From JAEUOS01 sp965279115 (GTDB lineage: Bacteria > Pseudomonadota > Gammaproteobacteria > Burkholderiales > JAEUOS01): 64,000 bases of DNA. Below are positions 1 through 8,177 of this stretch, in pieces; within the stretch, counting starts at the first letter, position 1, and each line of letters starts with the position of its first letter. A model generated the notes under the pieces. It searched no databases. It was not told the origin of the DNA and saw only the letters and a list, made by a program, of their open reading frames with translations. Both the position numbers and the translations under genes were made by a program. The stretch lies in the NCBI GenBank assembly GCA_965279115.1, contig OZ257137.1:3844001-3908000 (forward strand), read 5' to 3'.

Positions 1-1
1 A

Positions 2-685
2 GGCAGCCAGGTCAAGCTGGGCGAGAACGCCCTGTTGTCGATGGAGCGCCTGAGCCAGCGCCAGGACAACAAGCAGACCTTCCTGCAGGCGGCCATCGAC
101 GTCGCGCGCGGCGCGTTCCGCTTCACCACCGATGCAAAAGCCAAGTTCGCCAGCCGGCGTGAAGTCGACATCCGCGTTTCCACCGTCACAGCCGGCATTC
201 GCGGCACCGACCTGTGGGGCAAGTCCGCCGGCGACCGCGACATCGTCTGCCTGATCGAAGGCCGGATCGCCGTGCAGCGCGAGGCCGAGCAGCCCGTCAA
301 CCTGGACCAGGCATTGCAGTTCTACATCGCGCCCAAGGCCAACGGCAGGCCGGATACCTCCCGGCCGGTTCAATTGGCGACGGTGACGTCCGAACAACTG
401 ACCCAATGGGCCACCGAAACCGAAATCGCCGCCGGCCAGGGCGCGGCGCGGCGCGGCGGCAAGTGGAAGGTGGTGGCCGCCTCGGGCGAGGAGCCGGGTG
501 TCGCACTCATGGTGGCCGAAAAGCTGCGCGCCGAAGGCTATGCCGCGGCGGTATTTCCGGCCGGCAGCGCCGCCAAGCGCACCTACGAGGCGCGCATCGA
601 GGGTTTGCCGAGTCGCGCCGAGGCCGAGGCGCTGGGCAACCGGATCGAGCCGATCACCGGTGTGAAGGGGCGCGCGGCGAACTGA
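2..685 (+). CDS. FecR-domain / SPOR-domain protein (5' end missing)
   Basis: The frame is open from the first bases of the window, so the gene begins upstream. The visible part opens with a FecR-like beta-rich segment (FRFTTDAKAKFASRREVDIR, then VSTVTAGIRGTDLWG and IVCLIEGRIAV), the pattern of periplasmic FecR proteins in which TAGIRGTDLW is characteristic. After a linker, about 75 C-terminal residues starting at GGKWKVVAASGEEPGVA resemble a SPOR repeat, a fold that binds denuded peptidoglycan. This suggests an envelope-associated protein rather than a classical FecR anti-sigma factor, because the FecR part is not followed by anything sigma-related here. Membrane anchoring cannot be judged without the N-terminus. 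The FecR call is firm, the SPOR call moderate. Confidence 0.75.
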   Translation, partial: GSQVKLGENALLSMERLSQRQDNKQTFLQAAIDVARGAFRFTTDAKAKFASRREVDIRVSTVTAGIRGTDLWGKSAGDRDIVCLIEGRIAVQREAEQPVNLDQALQFYIAPKANGRPDTSRPVQLATVTSEQLTQWATETEIAAGQGAARRGGKWKVVAASGEEPGVALMVAEKLRAEGYAAAVFPAGSAAKRTYEARIEGLPSRAEAEALGNRIEPITGVKGRAAN

Positions 686-795
686 ACGCAACATCCGGCT
701 CGGCTCAAGCGGCCCCGGGGCGCCACGCCCCGCGGGCCGCGATGTTTTTTGGGTCGGCGATGTATCCTTCCGGCTTCGAATCGGGAGAATCACGC

Positions 796-2043
796 ATGAA
801 CCAGCGCCTGCAGACCGACGCGCTCAGCGTCAACGGCGAACGCCTGTGGGCGTCCCTCATGGACATGGCCAAAATCGGCGCCACGCCGAAGGGCGGTGTC
901 AAGCGCATCGCCCTCACCGCAGAGGACAAGGCCGGCCGCGACCAGTTCGTGGCCTGGTGCAAGGCCGCGGGCCTGGCCATACGCGTCGACAAAATCGGCA
1001 ACATCTTCGCCCGCCGCGAAGGCACCGACCCGACCGCCGCGCCGGTGATGAGCGGCAGCCATCTCGACACCCAGCCCTCCGGCGGCCGTTTCGACGGCTG
1101 TTACGGGGTGATGGCGGCGCTTGAAGTCTGCCGCAGCCTCAACGACTACGGCATCCGCACCCGCCGGCCGGTGGAGGTGGCGGTATGGACCAACGAGGAA
1201 GGCTCGCGCTTCACCCCGGTGATGGAAGGCTCGGCAGTGTTCGTCGGGGCCTTTACGCTGGAACATGCGCGGGCGCAGAAAGATGTCGACGGCATCGCCA
1301 TGGGCGACGCGCTCGACGCCATCGGCTACAACGGCGACGCGCCGATCGGTACGCCGGTGGCGGCATATTTCGAGGCGCACATCGAGCAGGGGCCGGTGCT
1401 GGAAAACGCCGGCAAGGTGATCGGCGTGGTCACCGGCGGCCTCGGGCAACGCTGGTTCAACATGACCATCACCGGCATGGAAGCGCATGCCGGGCCCACG
1501 CCCATGCACCTGCGCCGCGACGCGCTGCAGGGCGCCACCCACATCATGCAGGCCATCGACGCGCTGGGCAGGAGCGGCGCCGACACCCGCGCCACGGTGG
1601 GCTACGTGAAGGTGGAACCGAATTCGCGCAACGTGATCCCGGGCCGCGTGACCTTCAGCGTCGACCTGCGCGCCGGCAACGATGAAGAGTTGGCGCGTCT
1701 GGTGGCCGGCATGCACGAGGCCGCAGAGCGGGTGTGCCGCGAGCGCCGCCTGGAACTGGCCATCGAGCAGACCGTCTATTACCCGCCCACCCCTTTCGCG
1801 CCGGAATGCCGCGAGGCGGTGCGCGCCGGCGCCGAGCGTCTGGGCTACCCCACCATGGAACTGGTGAGCGGCGCCGGGCATGACGCAATCTGCCTGGCTT
1901 CGGTATGCCCGGCCGGCATGATCTTCGTGCCCTGCAAGGATGGCATCAGCCACAACGAGATCGAGGACGCCAAGGCGGAGGATCTCGCCGCCGGCTGCAA
2001 TGTGCTGCTGCATGCCATGCTCGAACGCGCCGAGGTGGTGTGA
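796..2043 (+). CDS. M20-family Zn-dependent hydrolase (allantoate amidohydrolase / N-carbamoyl amino acid hydrolase type)
   Basis: A cytoplasmic 415-residue metallo-amidohydrolase of the AllC/HyuC group, a family that hydrolyses ureido or carbamoyl groups from amino-acid-like substrates. Metal-site motifs are visible: SGSHLDTQPSGGRFDG (His89, Asp91, Asp100), WTNEEGSRF (Glu134, Glu135) and EAHIEQG (His195, Glu197). GAGHDAICLA near the C-terminus supplies the last conserved His. The ATG at 796 is chosen because the protein then starts at the usual family position; the frame is open further upstream but that part is low-complexity. It ends one base into the next M20 gene (TGATG overlap), so the two are translationally coupled. 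The substrate is not determinable from sequence. Confidence 0.88.
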   Translation: MNQRLQTDALSVNGERLWASLMDMAKIGATPKGGVKRIALTAEDKAGRDQFVAWCKAAGLAIRVDKIGNIFARREGTDPTAAPVMSGSHLDTQPSGGRFDGCYGVMAALEVCRSLNDYGIRTRRPVEVAVWTNEEGSRFTPVMEGSAVFVGAFTLEHARAQKDVDGIAMGDALDAIGYNGDAPIGTPVAAYFEAHIEQGPVLENAGKVIGVVTGGLGQRWFNMTITGMEAHAGPTPMHLRRDALQGATHIMQAIDALGRSGADTRATVGYVKVEPNSRNVIPGRVTFSVDLRAGNDEELARLVAGMHEAAERVCRERRLELAIEQTVYYPPTPFAPECREAVRAGAERLGYPTMELVSGAGHDAICLASVCPAGMIFVPCKDGISHNEIEDAKAEDLAAGCNVLLHAMLERAEVV

Positions 2044-3332
2044 TGGACGCCCCCGCCGAATTGCGCACCCGCCTGGCCGCGGCACTGGCCGCCAACGAAC
2101 GCTGGATGATCGACACCCTCACCAACGTGGTGGAAGCCGAGAGTTTTTCCGGTCACGAACAGGCGGCGCAAACCGAGATGCGCTTCGTGCTCGACGCGCT
2201 GGGTTTCGATGTGGCGGAGATTCCCACCGATGTGGCCGCCATCAAGGCCAGCCCGCTGTATTCGCCGGTGGTGGAAGAACTACATGGCTGCCACAACCTG
2301 CTGGGGCGCTACAAGGCCTCTGGCGCCACCGGCCGGTCGCTCCTGATCAGCGGGCATGTCGATGTGGTGCCCACCGGCCACCTGCCGCTGTGGACCAAGC
2401 CGCCCTTCGAGACCTACATCAAGGACGGCTGGTTCTACGGCCGCGGCGCGGGCGACATGAAGGGCGGGCTGGTGGCGGCGCTCACCGCCATCAAGTCGCT
2501 CGCCGACATGGGCTTGCGACCGGCATCGCCGCTGTGGTTCAACACCGTGGCCGAGGAGGAATGCACCGGCAACGGCGCGCTTGCCACGGTGGAATACCTC
2601 AAGGCCCACAACATCCGCATAGACGCCATGCTCGACCCGGAGCCCTTCGGCGAATCGATCATGAGCGGGCAGGTCGGCACGGTGTGGGGCCAGTTCAGCC
2701 TGACCGGCAGGCCGGCACATGCGATGGAGGCGCAAAAGGGCTTGAACCCGATCGAGGCGGCCATGCATGTGTGGAAGCGCCTGAAGGAAGTGGAGGTGCG
2801 CTGGAACCCGCCGCACGCGAGCCATCCGCTGTTCGGCGACCATCCGCATCCGCTCAACTTCAACCTCGGCAAGATCCATGGCGGTGAGTGGGCATCCTCG
2901 GTGCCCACCACTTGCCGGGTGGATTACCGCTTTGGCGTCTATCCCGGACGCGATCCGGCCGAGGCCAAGCGGGAGATCGAGACGGCGATCCGTGCCGCGG
3001 TGGCGGAACTGCCCGAGCCGCCGCGCTGCGATATCGCTTTCGAAGGCTTTCACGCGCCGGGCTGCGTGGTCGATCTGAGCGCCGAGCCGATGCAAATGCT
3101 CTCGAAAATCCATGCCGAGGTCAATGGCGCACCGCCGGTAGCCTATGCCGCCACCGGTACCACGGACGTGCGCCTGTTCCAGCTGGGGGCCGGCATTCCG
3201 TCCACCTGCTACGGGCCCAAGGCGCAGCGCATCCATGCGCTGGACGAATGCGTGGAACTCGCCAGCATGAAGCGGGTGGCCGAGGTGTATGCGCTGTACA
3301 TCGCGCAGTGGTGCGGGCTAGAACAGGTTTGA
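2043..3332 (+). CDS. M20-family peptidase / deacylase (ArgE/DapE/ACY1 type)
   Basis: A 429-residue zinc hydrolase of the acetylornithine deacetylase/succinyl-diaminopimelate desuccinylase superfamily. Conserved elements are SGHVDVVPTG and YGRGAGDMKGG (metal ligands), NTVAEEECTGNGA (catalytic and metal Glu pair), a dimerisation domain beginning around GTVWGQFSLTGRPAHA, and a late ATGTTDVR motif. The start ATG overlaps the stop of the preceding M20 gene by one base. Two different M20 enzymes in tandem suggest sequential removal of N-acyl or carbamoyl groups from one compound; this is inference from context. A true ArgE or DapE is unlikely, since the gene sits beside a crotonase and an exporter rather than biosynthetic genes. 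Confidence 0.87.
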   Translation: MDAPAELRTRLAAALAANERWMIDTLTNVVEAESFSGHEQAAQTEMRFVLDALGFDVAEIPTDVAAIKASPLYSPVVEELHGCHNLLGRYKASGATGRSLLISGHVDVVPTGHLPLWTKPPFETYIKDGWFYGRGAGDMKGGLVAALTAIKSLADMGLRPASPLWFNTVAEEECTGNGALATVEYLKAHNIRIDAMLDPEPFGESIMSGQVGTVWGQFSLTGRPAHAMEAQKGLNPIEAAMHVWKRLKEVEVRWNPPHASHPLFGDHPHPLNFNLGKIHGGEWASSVPTTCRVDYRFGVYPGRDPAEAKREIETAIRAAVAELPEPPRCDIAFEGFHAPGCVVDLSAEPMQMLSKIHAEVNGAPPVAYAATGTTDVRLFQLGAGIPSTCYGPKAQRIHALDECVELASMKRVAEVYALYIAQWCGLEQV

Positions 3333-3363
3333 TGACAAACGACAAAAAATTCCGGGGGACCCA

Positions 3364-4155
3364 GTGAGCGAAGCAAACGAAGGCCGGATCACCACCGAAT
3401 TGCGCGGTCATGTGTGGGTGATGCGCATCGACCGGCCGCAAAAACTCAACGGCTTCACCGTCAAGATGATCCGCGAGCTGGCAGCGGCGTATAGCGCACT
3501 GGAAAGCAATGCCGAAGCGCGCGTCGGCCTGTTGTGCGCCGATGGCAAGCACTTCACCGCCGGCCTGCAACTGGACCAACTCGGCCCCTACATGGCGCGC
3601 GGCGAGAATGTCTGGCCGGACGAGCATGTCGACCCGCTCGGCCTGCGCGCGAAGCGCCGCACCAAGCCGGTAGTGGTGGCGGTGCAGGGCATCACCTATA
3701 CGCTGGGCATCGAGCTGATGCTGGCGGCCGACATCGTGGTGGCGGCGCACGATTGCCGTTTCGCGCAACTGGAAGTCAAGCGCGGCATCATGGCCACCGG
3801 CGGCGCGACGCTACGCATGATGGAGCGCGCCGGCTGGGGCAATGCGATGCGCTACCTCTTGACGGGCGACGAGTTCGATGCCGCCGCCGCGCTGCGCATG
3901 GGCTTCGTGCAGGAAGTGGTGCCCGCGGGCAGCGAATTCGACCGCGCTCTGGAAATCGCCGAGCGCGTGGCCGCGCAGGCGCCACTGGCGGTGCGGGCCA
4001 CCATCGCATCCTCCCGCCTGGCGGCTGATGAAGGGCCGGAGGCCGCCATCGCGGTGTTCCGCCAGGTGCAGGCCGGTCTGGCCGGCAGTGCCGATGCAAA
4101 GGAAGGCGTGGCCTCCTTTCTCGAAAAGCGCGCCGCGCGTTTCACCGGCGCGTGA
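3364..4155 (+). CDS. Enoyl-CoA hydratase/isomerase (crotonase) family protein
   Basis: A 263-residue crotonase-fold protein acting on acyl-CoA thioesters. The start is GTG at 3364, preceded by a purine-rich ribosome site (GGGGGA, 3355-3360). The core reads DGKHFTAGLQL (first oxyanion-hole strand), then VAVQGITYTLGIELMLAADI and FAQLEVKRGIMATGGA. Both glutamates aligning with the hydratase acid/base pair are present (about Glu117 and Glu137), but the usual GGGCEL loop is replaced by TLGIEL, so the exact reaction is uncertain. It follows the two M20 hydrolases after 31 bases, and its stop overlaps the next start (GTGA), so it is probably in the same operon. Confidence 0.88.
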   Translation: MSEANEGRITTELRGHVWVMRIDRPQKLNGFTVKMIRELAAAYSALESNAEARVGLLCADGKHFTAGLQLDQLGPYMARGENVWPDEHVDPLGLRAKRRTKPVVVAVQGITYTLGIELMLAADIVVAAHDCRFAQLEVKRGIMATGGATLRMMERAGWGNAMRYLLTGDEFDAAAALRMGFVQEVVPAGSEFDRALEIAERVAAQAPLAVRATIASSRLAADEGPEAAIAVFRQVQAGLAGSADAKEGVASFLEKRAARFTGA

Positions 4156-5048
4156 GTCACGCGCCAGGCTGGCGCACCTACGCCGCCCTGGGCGGCGGCG
4201 TGCTGATCGTGTCCACCGCCTCCATCCTGGTGCGCTTCGCGCAGGGGCAGGGGGTGCCGTCGCTGGCGATCGCCGCCTGGCGCCTGGCCATCGCGGCGCT
4301 TATCCTGCTGCCGCTGGTGTTGGCGCGCTCGCGCGACGAACTCGGGCTGCTGCGTTCGCGCGACTGGTGGCTGGCTTGCGCATCGGGCGTGTTCCTCGCC
4401 TTGCACTTCGCCTCCTGGATCGTCTCTCTCGAACACACCAGTGTGGCCAGCAGCGTTGCACTGGTGACCACCAATCCGATCTGGATCGCGATCTTCTCGG
4501 TGCTGGTGTTGCGCGAGCGCATGCCTGGGTTACGCGCGGTCGCGGTGGGCCTGTCGCTGGCAGGCAGCGGGGTGATCCTGTGGGCAGACACTGGCGTCGT
4601 CACCGCAGGTGCGCCCAATCCGGTCCTCGGCAACGTACTCGCCCTGGTTGGCTCGCTCACCATGTGCGGCTACCTGCTGATCGGGCGGCGCCTGCGCAGC
4701 CGGATGACGCTCCTGGCATACATCGGCCTGGTATACGCGGTGGCGGCAGTCTGCCTGCTGTTGCTGGCGGTGGCTCTTGATACCCGGATGGGCGGCTATC
4801 CGAAGATCGCCTGGGTGTTGCTGGCGGCGATGGCGCTGGGCCCGCAGCTGCTCGGCCACAGCGCTTTCAACTACGCGCTCAAGCATGTGTCGGCCACCAT
4901 GATCGCCCTGGCGGTACTGGGTGAGCCGGTCGGGTCGACACTGCTGGCATGGCTGATGTTCGGCGAAACGGTAGGCCCGCTCAAGCTTGCCGGCATGGCC
5001 ATGTTGCTGGGCGGCATTTTCCTCGCGGCCAGGAGCGAGGCCGAGTGA
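4152..5048 (+). CDS. EamA-family (DMT) membrane exporter
   Basis: A 298-residue inner-membrane protein with about ten hydrophobic segments and the two internally repeated EamA domains of drug/metabolite transporters (for example LALHFASWIVSLEHTSVASS in the first and GPQLLGHSAFNYALKHVSAT in the second). The GTG start at 4152 overlaps the crotonase stop by four bases, showing translational coupling. Members export amino acids, metabolites or drugs; the direction and substrate cannot be read from the sequence. Its position as the last gene of the M20-M20-crotonase run suggests that it handles a product or toxic intermediate of that pathway. It is one of three EamA genes in the window. Confidence 0.88.
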   Translation: MSHAPGWRTYAALGGGVLIVSTASILVRFAQGQGVPSLAIAAWRLAIAALILLPLVLARSRDELGLLRSRDWWLACASGVFLALHFASWIVSLEHTSVASSVALVTTNPIWIAIFSVLVLRERMPGLRAVAVGLSLAGSGVILWADTGVVTAGAPNPVLGNVLALVGSLTMCGYLLIGRRLRSRMTLLAYIGLVYAVAAVCLLLLAVALDTRMGGYPKIAWVLLAAMALGPQLLGHSAFNYALKHVSATMIALAVLGEPVGSTLLAWLMFGETVGPLKLAGMAMLLGGIFLAARSEAE

Positions 5049-5229
5049 TCTTTGGCCACGGATCGCCAGAACTTGTCAGATGGCTTTACACTTTTTGCGC
5101 AGGGCGCTGCTTGTGTTCGCCTTTTTGTGAAATTATTCATGGAAATCAAGGCGCTGTGGAGTAAAGTAGCCAGAGGCGCGGATTTTGCTTGCGTGCATTG
5201 AGCAATGGGCTCGATTTTTGTGGGGGGGG

Positions 5230-6141
5230 ATGATGGTCAAGGGTGGATTTTTCCGGATTGGCAGGATCATGGCGGCATGCGCAGTGCTCGCCTGCCTGCC
5301 GGCTTCTGCCGCGACAACGGTGCTTTACGACTATTCCCTGGCCCCTCCGAATACCTTTTACACGCCGGCGGCCGCTGGCTGGATGAGTGCGGGCATTTTC
5401 GGCGCCAATGAGGAATTCACATCCCAGGGCACCCGGCTGAGCCCGACGAGCCTTGCCGGAAATTTGGCCTATGCGGGCTACGCCAATCATGTCGCCGAAA
5501 TCACGCCGGTGGGTTCCGGCTTCCCGCCGCCCATCCAGGTCTCGACGGGTCTCCTGGTCAATCCCGCTTTCCCTGTGCTGGACCGCTCGGCCGGTTTCAA
5601 TCTGTCGTTCACTTTCCGCATGCAGGACGAGGATCATTCCGGCAATTCGAACCGCGCCGGCTTTTCAGTCACGCTGCTTGATTCGGAGCACAAGGGTGTC
5701 GAGATCGGGTTCCAGAACGACCGCATCTTTGCGCAAAACGACGGCATTGCGCAAAACGACGGCGCCTTGGGAACAACCGTGTTCACCGCTGGCGAAGAGA
5801 CGCGGGCCCCGGGGCACATCGCGGCCCTGGGGTCATTCAACAACTGGAACCTCAGCATCAACACCAGCGGCTATTCGCTCACCCGCGCCGGCTCGCTGGT
5901 TCTCAGCGGTGCCTTGCGTGACTACTCCATCTTCTACGCCGGGCTCGGGGAAGATGCTTACAGGACCACCAATTTCCTGTTCGTGGGCGACAACACCAGG
6001 TCGGCGGGCGCCATCACCACGCTGCAGTACCTGGCCATCGGCCCGGCACCCGTGCCCGAGCCGTCGGCGTACCTGATGTTGCTGGCCGGCCTCGGGTGCG
6101 TCAGCCTGGTGGCCTACCGCAGGCGGACCGTCCGCGCCTGA
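5230..6141 (+). CDS. PEP-CTERM sorting-signal protein, secreted
   Basis: A 303-residue exported protein. The ATG at 5230 follows a run of eight Gs (5222-5229); an ATG three bases later would also serve. An N-terminal signal peptide (IMAACAVLACLPASAA) is followed by a beta-rich domain without a recognised enzyme motif. The C-terminus carries the tripartite PEP-CTERM signal: VPEPS, a hydrophobic stretch LMLLAGLGCVSLVAY and a basic end RRRTVRA. Such signals are processed by exosortase, usually in species making exopolysaccharide. No exosortase gene lies in the window. A 15-base unit is duplicated at 5731-5745 and 5749-5763 (residues AQNDG twice). The last 28 bases overlap the convergent gene that follows. 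Confidence 0.85.
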   Translation: MMVKGGFFRIGRIMAACAVLACLPASAATTVLYDYSLAPPNTFYTPAAAGWMSAGIFGANEEFTSQGTRLSPTSLAGNLAYAGYANHVAEITPVGSGFPPPIQVSTGLLVNPAFPVLDRSAGFNLSFTFRMQDEDHSGNSNRAGFSVTLLDSEHKGVEIGFQNDRIFAQNDGIAQNDGALGTTVFTAGEETRAPGHIAALGSFNNWNLSINTSGYSLTRAGSLVLSGALRDYSIFYAGLGEDAYRTTNFLFVGDNTRSAGAITTLQYLAIGPAPVPEPSAYLMLLAGLGCVSLVAYRRRTVRA

Positions 6142-6929
6142 AAAACTGCCGGCGCGCGTTTGCCGAGCTGCCGCGCCAGCCATAGCGCCGCAGCAGCGGC
6201 CAGCAGGTGCTTGAGGGTGTGCCCGCTGACCCAGCCGATGGCCTCGAACACCTGCAAGTCGCGCATTTCCAGCGCCTTCGCCAGCAGGTAGAGCGCGATG
6301 GCGCCATGCCAGTCCGTGGCGCTCAAGACACCGCCGCGAAACAGCATGCAGGTGACGGGAATCAGGATCACCGGCAGGAACTGGACGAACAGGTAGACCC
6401 GCAGATCGCCCATCCCCTGCACCTGACCGCGATACCAGATCCAGACCGACGCCGAGGCGACCAGGAATGCCGCGGCCTGCACGGCGGGACTTGCGAGACG
6501 CGCGTCGACCCGCTCGGCCAGCAAGGCCAGGGTGAGCCAGGCGCAGGCCCAGGCGATCGGCAGTCGGTCGATGGCCAGCCCCAGGTCATCCGGCGCCCAG
6601 TGATAGAACGCCGAACCCAGGGTGGTGAGCATGACCGCTGCGAAAAACATTCCCCACGGCGCGCGTGCCGCGACGCCCGCGGGTAGGGCAAGCGCGGCGC
6701 GCAGTCCGACAACGCCCGCGCACAGGAACGGCAGGTTTGACAGCATGTCCGCCGCGTTCGGCATTTTCAGCCAGGTGCGCGTGTCGGCAAAGTCGTGATA
6801 GTGCGCGGGCTGGGCAATCGGCCCGTGCCAGGCGAGTATCGCGGCGAGCGCTGCGAGGGTCAGAAGCAGTACGCCCGCGCGGGCGGTGGGACCTGCATCG
6901 ATGGCGTGCGGTGCGTTCATGGCGGGCAT
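6114..6929 (-). CDS. Ceramidase-like (alkaline phytoceramidase family) integral membrane protein
   Basis: A 271-residue polytopic membrane protein. After a first hydrophobic helix it reads HYHDFADTRTW, then NAADMLSNLPFLCAGVVGL, SAFYHWAPDDLGLAIDRLPI and, near the end, GWVSGHTLKHLLAAAAA. The scattered conserved His, Asp and Ser residues and the spacing match bacterial members of the alkaline ceramidase / CREST superfamily of membrane metal hydrolases. The bacterial substrate is unknown. Start: ATG at 6929 or the ATG nine bases downstream (6920); neither has a convincing ribosome site. It is transcribed convergently to the PEP-CTERM gene and overlaps it by 28 bases. No operon partner is evident. 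Confidence 0.72.
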   Translation of the reverse strand: MPAMNAPHAIDAGPTARAGVLLLTLAALAAILAWHGPIAQPAHYHDFADTRTWLKMPNAADMLSNLPFLCAGVVGLRAALALPAGVAARAPWGMFFAAVMLTTLGSAFYHWAPDDLGLAIDRLPIAWACAWLTLALLAERVDARLASPAVQAAAFLVASASVWIWYRGQVQGMGDLRVYLFVQFLPVILIPVTCMLFRGGVLSATDWHGAIALYLLAKALEMRDLQVFEAIGWVSGHTLKHLLAAAAALWLARQLGKRAPAVFQARTVRLR

Positions 6930-6995
6930 AGACAAGAATGAAGGAGCCCCATGCTCGGCTTTCCTGTCGCCTGCCGCGAGCGTCGCAGGCCCTGT

Positions 6996-7023
6996 AGCGC
7001 ACCCTGCTACCGCAGGGCGCGCT
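6996..7023 (-). terminator. Strong hairpin after the YceI operon
   Basis: Seven bases beyond the stop of the downstream YceI gene, the minus-strand RNA can form a 12-bp stem (AGCGCGCCCTGC pairing with GCAGGGTGCGCT, including one G-U pair) closed by a four-base loop. No U tract follows, so it may act as a 3'-end stabiliser or a Rho-assisted end rather than a classical intrinsic terminator. Confidence 0.5.
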
Positions 7024-7030
7024 TGGCAGG

Positions 7031-7606
7031 TCAGTCCTTGAACGCCTCGACCTGGATCAACAGCTTGACTTCGTCGGCCACCGCCGGGATGAAGGCCTTC
7101 ATCCCGAAGTCGGATCGCTTGATCTGGCCCACCAGGTTGCCGCCGCACTGGTCCTTCTTGTTGCGCGGATGCTGGCCGCAATGGAAATTGGTGAACGTGA
7201 AGGTGATGGGCCTGGTCACACCCAGCATGGTGAAATCGCCTTCCACGGTGGCCGGCTTGTCGCCCTGGTAGCCGATGCGGGTGCTTTTGAAGGTCATGGT
7301 CGGAAACTGCTCGACGTTGAAGAAATCCTTGCCCTTCATGACCCCTTCCATGAAGGCATGTCCTGAAAGAAACGAGGCGGTCTGCACGGTGACCTCGACG
7401 CTTCCGCTTTTCGCTTCCGCATCAAGTACCGCCTTGCCCGCGGACTTCATGAAAGCGCCCATGTGGTTGGAAAAGAAGTTGTGCATCACCTCGAAGCGCG
7501 GGACAGTGTGGTCCGGATCAAGCGTGTAGGACACGGGCGCGGCCACCGTCGTGGCGGCAAAGGTGCTGGTCAGGGCGAGTACGGCGGCTGCGGCGAGGCG
7601 CTTCAT
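7031..7606 (-). CDS. YceI-family periplasmic lipid-binding-like protein (second copy)
   Basis: A 191-residue protein with a clear signal peptide (MKRLAAAAVLALTSTFAATT, cleavage after VAA) and a complete YceI domain: YTLDPDHTVPRFEVMHNFFS, then a lipocalin-like barrel ending in FGMKAFIPAVADEVKLLIQV. YceI proteins bind isoprenoid or amide lipids in the periplasm. The ATG at 7606 is preceded by an excellent ribosome site (AAAGGAGACAAC). A pair of Cys residues in FTNFHCGQHPRNKKDQCGG may form a disulfide. It lies 31 bases downstream of another YceI gene in a cytochrome b561-YceI-YceI operon. Confidence 0.93.
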   Translation of the reverse strand: MKRLAAAAVLALTSTFAATTVAAPVSYTLDPDHTVPRFEVMHNFFSNHMGAFMKSAGKAVLDAEAKSGSVEVTVQTASFLSGHAFMEGVMKGKDFFNVEQFPTMTFKSTRIGYQGDKPATVEGDFTMLGVTRPITFTFTNFHCGQHPRNKKDQCGGNLVGQIKRSDFGMKAFIPAVADEVKLLIQVEAFKD

Positions 7607-7637
7607 GTTGTCTCCTTTGGTTGGCGGGTTATGGCAG

Positions 7638-8177
7638 CTATTTCTTGAGGTAGATGCGGAATCGCACGGCGACTTCGTTGGCCACCACGCTGGTGTCGGC
7701 CCAGGGGCCGTCGCCGATCTTGAAGTCGGTGCGCTTGAGCGGCACAACGCCTTCGAGGAGGGTGCCGGTGGCGTCCGGCTTGGCCGTGAAGGACGCCACC
7801 ACGTCGCGGGTCACGCCCTTCAGGGTGAACCTGGCGGGCGCTTCGAAGCGCCCGCCGGCGATTGCCTTGGCACCAGTGGCAACGAACGAGGCTTTGGGAA
7901 ACTGCTTGGTGTTGAACCAGGAACCGCCCTGGATGTCGCTGTTCCAGCCGGCATCGCCCAGGTCGACGCTGGTGACATCGACATCGATGCTGGCCCTGGT
8001 GGCCTCCGGTTTGGCGGCGTCGAAGCTCACCTGCGCGGTGAATTTGCGGAACTTGCCTTCGCCCGGGACGTTCTCCTGCTTGAAACCGAACGCGATCTGG
8101 CTTTTCGCCGGATCCACCGTCTGGGCATGCGCAGCGGAAACCAGCGCCAGCAGCAATGCGGAAACCAGGGTCTTCAT
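7638..8177 (-). CDS. YceI-family periplasmic protein (first copy)
   Basis: A 179-residue exported YceI protein: signal peptide MKTLVSALLLALVSAAHA, then TVDPAKSQIAFGFKQENV and the barrel ending FKIGDGPWADTSVVANEV. It lacks the Cys pair of the neighbouring copy, so the two are diverged paralogues. Its start overlaps the cytochrome b561 stop by four bases (ATGA), and a GGAGG ribosome site lies just upstream. YceI and cytochrome b561 are a frequent pair; a role in quinone or isoprenoid handling next to a membrane b-type cytochrome is likely but inferred. Confidence 0.93.
   Translation of the reverse strand: MKTLVSALLLALVSAAHAQTVDPAKSQIAFGFKQENVPGEGKFRKFTAQVSFDAAKPEATRASIDVDVTSVDLGDAGWNSDIQGGSWFNTKQFPKASFVATGAKAIAGGRFEAPARFTLKGVTRDVVASFTAKPDATGTLLEGVVPLKRTDFKIGDGPWADTSVVANEVAVRFRIYLKK

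Noticed and set aside
790..2085. A 431-codon minus-strand open frame opposite the first M20 gene
   Set aside because: Shadow of the plus-strand metallo-hydrolase whose metal ligands are all present.
5081..5098. A sigma-54-like TGGC...TTGC pattern upstream of the PEP-CTERM gene
   Set aside because: The spacing between GG and GC is 15 rather than the strict 12 bases, so it does not qualify; no other clear promoter was found there.
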